Shown here piece by piece: positions 61,498 to 64,000 of a DNA stretch of 64,000 bases (the stretch's first letter is position 1; each line of letters opens with the position of its first letter). The stretch spans positions 1,922,001 to 1,986,000 of the forward strand of contig FSRV01000002.1 of the NCBI GenBank assembly GCA_900142905.1. The letters are read 5' to 3'. The position numbers were made by a program, and so were the translations under genes. The notes under the pieces were generated by a model that was given only the letters and a program-made list of their open reading frames with translations, was not told where the DNA came from and searched no databases. This DNA comes from Burkholderia sp. GAS332 (lineage in GTDB: Bacteria; Pseudomonadota; Gammaproteobacteria; Burkholderiales; Burkholderiaceae).

Positions 61498-62937
61498 TCA
61501 GGCGCGCTCCTGCGAGGCAGCCGACACGTCCATCGCCCGTTGCAGCGCCTCGTACACCTTCGGCCGGTTGCATTGCGACACATTAAAGCGCAGGAAGCCG
61601 GCCGCCGATTGCGACGCGCTGAACACATTGCCCGGCGCGAACACCACACTCTCGGCTAACGCCTGACGTGCGATGTCGGCGGCGTCGAGCGCATCCGGCA
61701 GACGCGCCCACACGAAAATACCGGCGCGTGGCCGCGTCCACACTTCAAGGCCTGCGTAGCCCAGCCGCCTGATCGTCTCGCCCATGGCGTCCGCGAGCTT
61801 CGTGCGCATCGATTCCAGATGCCGCCGGTAGGTGCCGTCCACCAGCAGACGATGCACGACGCTCGCCGCGAGCTGGCCGTTGCCGAACGTGGTGGCCAGC
61901 TTCAGATCGACCAGCGGCTCGACCCATTCGCTGCGCGCCGCGATGTAACCGCAGCGCACGGCCGCGGACAAGGTCTTCGAAAAACTGCCGATCGACACCA
62001 CCCGCGCGAGCCCGTCGAACGCGGCGAGACGCGGCGCCGGTTCGTCCTCGAAGTCGGCGAAGATATCGTCCTCGACAATCAGCAGATTGTGCTCGCCCGC
62101 CAGTTTCAGCAGCCGATGCGCGATGGCCGGCGCGAGCGTGGCGCCGGTCGGATTATGGATCGCGGAATTGGTCACGTAGAGCCGCGGACGATGCTCGATC
62201 AACGCCCGCTCGAATGCCGCCAGATCGGGCCCGGACGGCGTATAAGGCACACCGACAATGCGGGCGCGATGCGCGCGCAGCAGCGCCTGAAAATTGAAGT
62301 AGCACGGATCGTCGATCAGGACCGTGTCGCCGGGTTCGAGCAGAAAACGGCAGACGAGATCGAGCGCGTGCGTGCCGCCGTCGGTCAGCACGATCTGTTC
62401 GGGCGGCGCTTCCACGCCATGCTGCGCGAGCCGCCAGGCGAGTTGCTGACGCAGCGCGGGCAAACCGAGCGGGCTCGCATAGTCGGCGAGCGGCGACTGC
62501 GGATCGCGCGCCACCGCACGCAACGCACGGCGCACGCCGTCTTCCGGCAGCCATGACGGCGGCATCCAGCCACAACCCGGCTTGAACACCTTCGCACCGG
62601 CCTCCAGCGACTGCCGCGTAAGCCACAGCGGATCGACCTCGCGATCCAGCCGCGGCCCGAGATCGGCCAGCGCGAGCGGCGGCGCATGGCCGGACACAAA
62701 GAAGCCGGAACCGCGCCGCGCCACGATCACCCCTTCCGCGACCAGCCGATCGTACGCTTCCACCACCGTCGACTTCGACACGCCGAGCGCCTCGGTCATC
62801 ACGCGAATGGACGGCACGCGCGCGCCTGGCATCAGCGCACGGCTCGCGATGCGCTCGCGCAAGTTGTCCATTACGGTGCCGACACGCGTGCCGCCTTGCG
62901 TGCCCGAGGCCACCCGATTGCTATCGCTTTCCGCCAT
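61498..62937 (-). CDS. MocR-type regulator (GntR HTH plus aminotransferase domain), second copy
   Basis: Protein of 479 residues from ATG 62937. Winged helix at about 10-80 (LRERIASRALMPGARVPSIRVMTEALGVSKSTVVEAYDRL), then a PLP-dependent aminotransferase-like domain with DDPCYFNFQALLRAH, VEDDIFADFEDEP and the PLP Lys in SIGSFSKTLSAAVRCGYIAA. The upstream gap has four GTAC boxes. It is not close enough to the 35.8-kb MocR to be a recent duplicate: the HTH and active-site surroundings differ. It probably controls the divergent EamA transporter. Confidence 0.87.
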   Translation of the reverse strand: MAESDSNRVASGTQGGTRVGTVMDNLRERIASRALMPGARVPSIRVMTEALGVSKSTVVEAYDRLVAEGVIVARRGSGFFVSGHAPPLALADLGPRLDREVDPLWLTRQSLEAGAKVFKPGCGWMPPSWLPEDGVRRALRAVARDPQSPLADYASPLGLPALRQQLAWRLAQHGVEAPPEQIVLTDGGTHALDLVCRFLLEPGDTVLIDDPCYFNFQALLRAHRARIVGVPYTPSGPDLAAFERALIEHRPRLYVTNSAIHNPTGATLAPAIAHRLLKLAGEHNLLIVEDDIFADFEDEPAPRLAAFDGLARVVSIGSFSKTLSAAVRCGYIAARSEWVEPLVDLKLATTFGNGQLAASVVHRLLVDGTYRRHLESMRTKLADAMGETIRRLGYAGLEVWTRPRAGIFVWARLPDALDAADIARQALAESVVFAPGNVFSASQSAAGFLRFNVSQCNRPKVYEALQRAMDVSAASQERA

Positions 62938-62939
62938 CT

Positions 62940-62978
62940 GTACTGCTCCATGTTCGGTACAGTTTGTACGAATTGTAC
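62940..62978. promoter_or_regulatory. Four GTAC boxes in the mocR/EamA divergent region
   Basis: GTAC occurs at 62940, 62957, 62966 and 62975, with the last three spaced 9 bp apart and flanked as CGGTACAG, TTGTACG and TTGTACT. This looks like a set of half-sites for the linked MocR protein. Confidence 0.5.
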
Positions 62979-63053
62979 TGATCCGTAGCTTACCCTTTGC
63001 AGCCCAAAAGCGGATGCTATGGGTTCCATTTTCAATGCGCATGGACTCTTTCG

Positions 63054-63941
63054 ATGGACAAGACAACGAACGGCTGGGTGAGCGGCATGGTGGGCGTGTT
63101 GATTTTCAGCGGCTCGCTGCCCGCCACCCGCATCGCCGTGCAGGGCCTCGATCCGGTGTTTCTGACGGTCGCCCGCGCGACCATCGCGGGCACGCTGGGT
63201 CTGTTGCTATTGCTGGTGTTTCGCCAGGCTCGGCCCGCGAGGCGCGATCTCATTCCGCTGGTGGTGGTCGCGCTCGGCGTGGTGGTCGGCTTTCCGCTCC
63301 TGACCGCCCTTGCGTTGCGCCACGTGAACGCCGCGCACGCCGTGGTGTTCGTCGGGCTCCTGCCGCTGTCCACCGCGATCTTCGGCGTGCTGCGCGGCGG
63401 CGAGCGCCCGCAGCCGGCGTTCTGGCTGTTCTCGGCGCTCGGCAGCGGCGCGGTGGTCGCGTTCGCCTTGCGCCACGGCCTCGACGCGTCGCCAATCGGC
63501 GATGCGCTGATGCTGGCGGCGATCGTCGTCTGCGGCCTCGGTTATGCCGAAGGCGCGCGGCTGTCGCGCCATCTCGGTGGCTGGCAGGTGATTTCGTGGG
63601 CGCTGGTGCTGTCGCTGCCGGTGATGCTGCCGCTCGCCTGGTGGAGCCGGCCCGCATCGTTTGAAGGCGTGAGCCATGCGGCGCTGTGGGGGCTCGCGTA
63701 CGTGTCGCTGTTCAGCATGCTGATCGGCTTCGTGTTCTGGTATCGCGGACTGGCGCTCGGCGGCATCGCGGGGGTCGGGCAACTGCAGTTGCTGCAGCCG
63801 TTCTTCGGCCTGTTGCTCGCCGGTTTGCTGCTGCACGAACAGATACCGCCCGCGATGATCCTGGTGACGGTCGTGGTGGTGGCGTGTGTGGCAGGCGCGC
63901 GGCGCTTCTCGCGAGCCGCGCCGGCGCGGCCAGCAGTCTGA
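63054..63941 (+). CDS. EamA/DMT-family transporter, second copy
   Basis: Inner-membrane exporter of 295 residues, ten predicted helices in two EamA halves (first half SGSLPATRIAVQGLDPVFLTVARATIAG, second WQVISWALVLSLPVMLPLAWW). C-terminal GGIAGVGQLQLLQPFFGLLLAGLLLHEQIPP is family-typical. ATG 63054 is the first residue that leads directly into helix one. Divergent from the second MocR gene, so it is likely its target; probable substrate is an amino acid or vitamin-related metabolite but is not known. Confidence 0.85.
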   Translation: MDKTTNGWVSGMVGVLIFSGSLPATRIAVQGLDPVFLTVARATIAGTLGLLLLLVFRQARPARRDLIPLVVVALGVVVGFPLLTALALRHVNAAHAVVFVGLLPLSTAIFGVLRGGERPQPAFWLFSALGSGAVVAFALRHGLDASPIGDALMLAAIVVCGLGYAEGARLSRHLGGWQVISWALVLSLPVMLPLAWWSRPASFEGVSHAALWGLAYVSLFSMLIGFVFWYRGLALGGIAGVGQLQLLQPFFGLLLAGLLLHEQIPPAMILVTVVVVACVAGARRFSRAAPARPAV

Positions 63942-64000
63942 ACGGCGTCTCGCCCGCGCGTGCGCGCCCTCATTTTTGGGACCACGCGGGGTTGGCCAGC

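Overview
The window is high-GC DNA from a member of the Burkholderiaceae, most likely Paraburkholderia or a close relative. This rests on the base composition, the family content (MocR regulators, DHA2 exporters, BetR-type regulator) and a Burkholderia-style type VI secretion cluster. I see about 62 protein-coding genes, no rRNA or tRNA, no CRISPR array, no intact insertion sequence and no prophage.

Layout. 1-13 kb: end of a GntR regulator, a D-2-hydroxyacid dehydrogenase, a tandem-PAS diguanylate cyclase, small enzymes (ABM, VOC, PhnA-like), a CusRS-like two-component system divergent from an operon of a DUF5666-like periplasmic protein, a b561-type cytochrome and a Tat-exported molybdopterin oxidoreductase, then an AraC regulator divergent from a zinc alcohol dehydrogenase. 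An 870-bp non-coding element with ~200-bp inverted arms around 70-bp tandem repeats (11304-12173) separates that dehydrogenase from a LysR gene. 13.5-35.7 kb: a T6SS cluster in several units: a membrane protein divergent from tagX-tssM-tagF-ompA; tssA-H-G-F-E-hcp-tssC-tssB-TPR lipoprotein on the minus strand; and tssJ-K-L on the plus strand. All core genes except vgrG (tssI) are present. 35.7-44.5 kb: a MocR/EamA pair, zwf, a trans-3-hydroxy-L-proline degradation pair, a K+ channel, a Cys-rich secreted protein and a C39-like protein. 44.5-50 kb: a hipBA toxin-antitoxin operon with a five-site operator array, then a BetR-REC regulator facing a hybrid kinase and its periplasmic partner. 50-64 kb: a phosphoribosyltransferase-HAD fusion, a NERD-helicase, two GSTs, a Zur-like regulator, a lone receiver, a TetR/MFS pair, a zinc-ribbon membrane protein, a TAXI binding protein and a second MocR/EamA pair.

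How the parts work together. The T6SS genes encode baseplate (A,E,F,G,K), sheath/tube (B,C,Hcp), disassembly ATPase (H) and membrane complex (J,L,M), with peptidoglycan-active or peptidoglycan-binding accessories (TagX, OmpA-like) and the post-translational repressor TagF. The hydroxyproline pair should convert trans-3-hydroxy-L-proline through pyrroline-2-carboxylate to L-proline. Several regulators lie divergent to their probable targets (CusR-like, AraC, TetR, two MocR).

Most interesting signals: (1) five 17-bp pseudo-palindromic operators spaced exactly 26 bp apart over the hipBA promoter; (2) a codon-third-position skew that is G/T-rich entering the large inverted-repeat element and A/C-rich leaving it, fading with distance; (3) two independent MocR/EamA divergent pairs, one with phased GTAC boxes; (4) an in-frame 11-unit hexanucleotide tract in the TetR gene.
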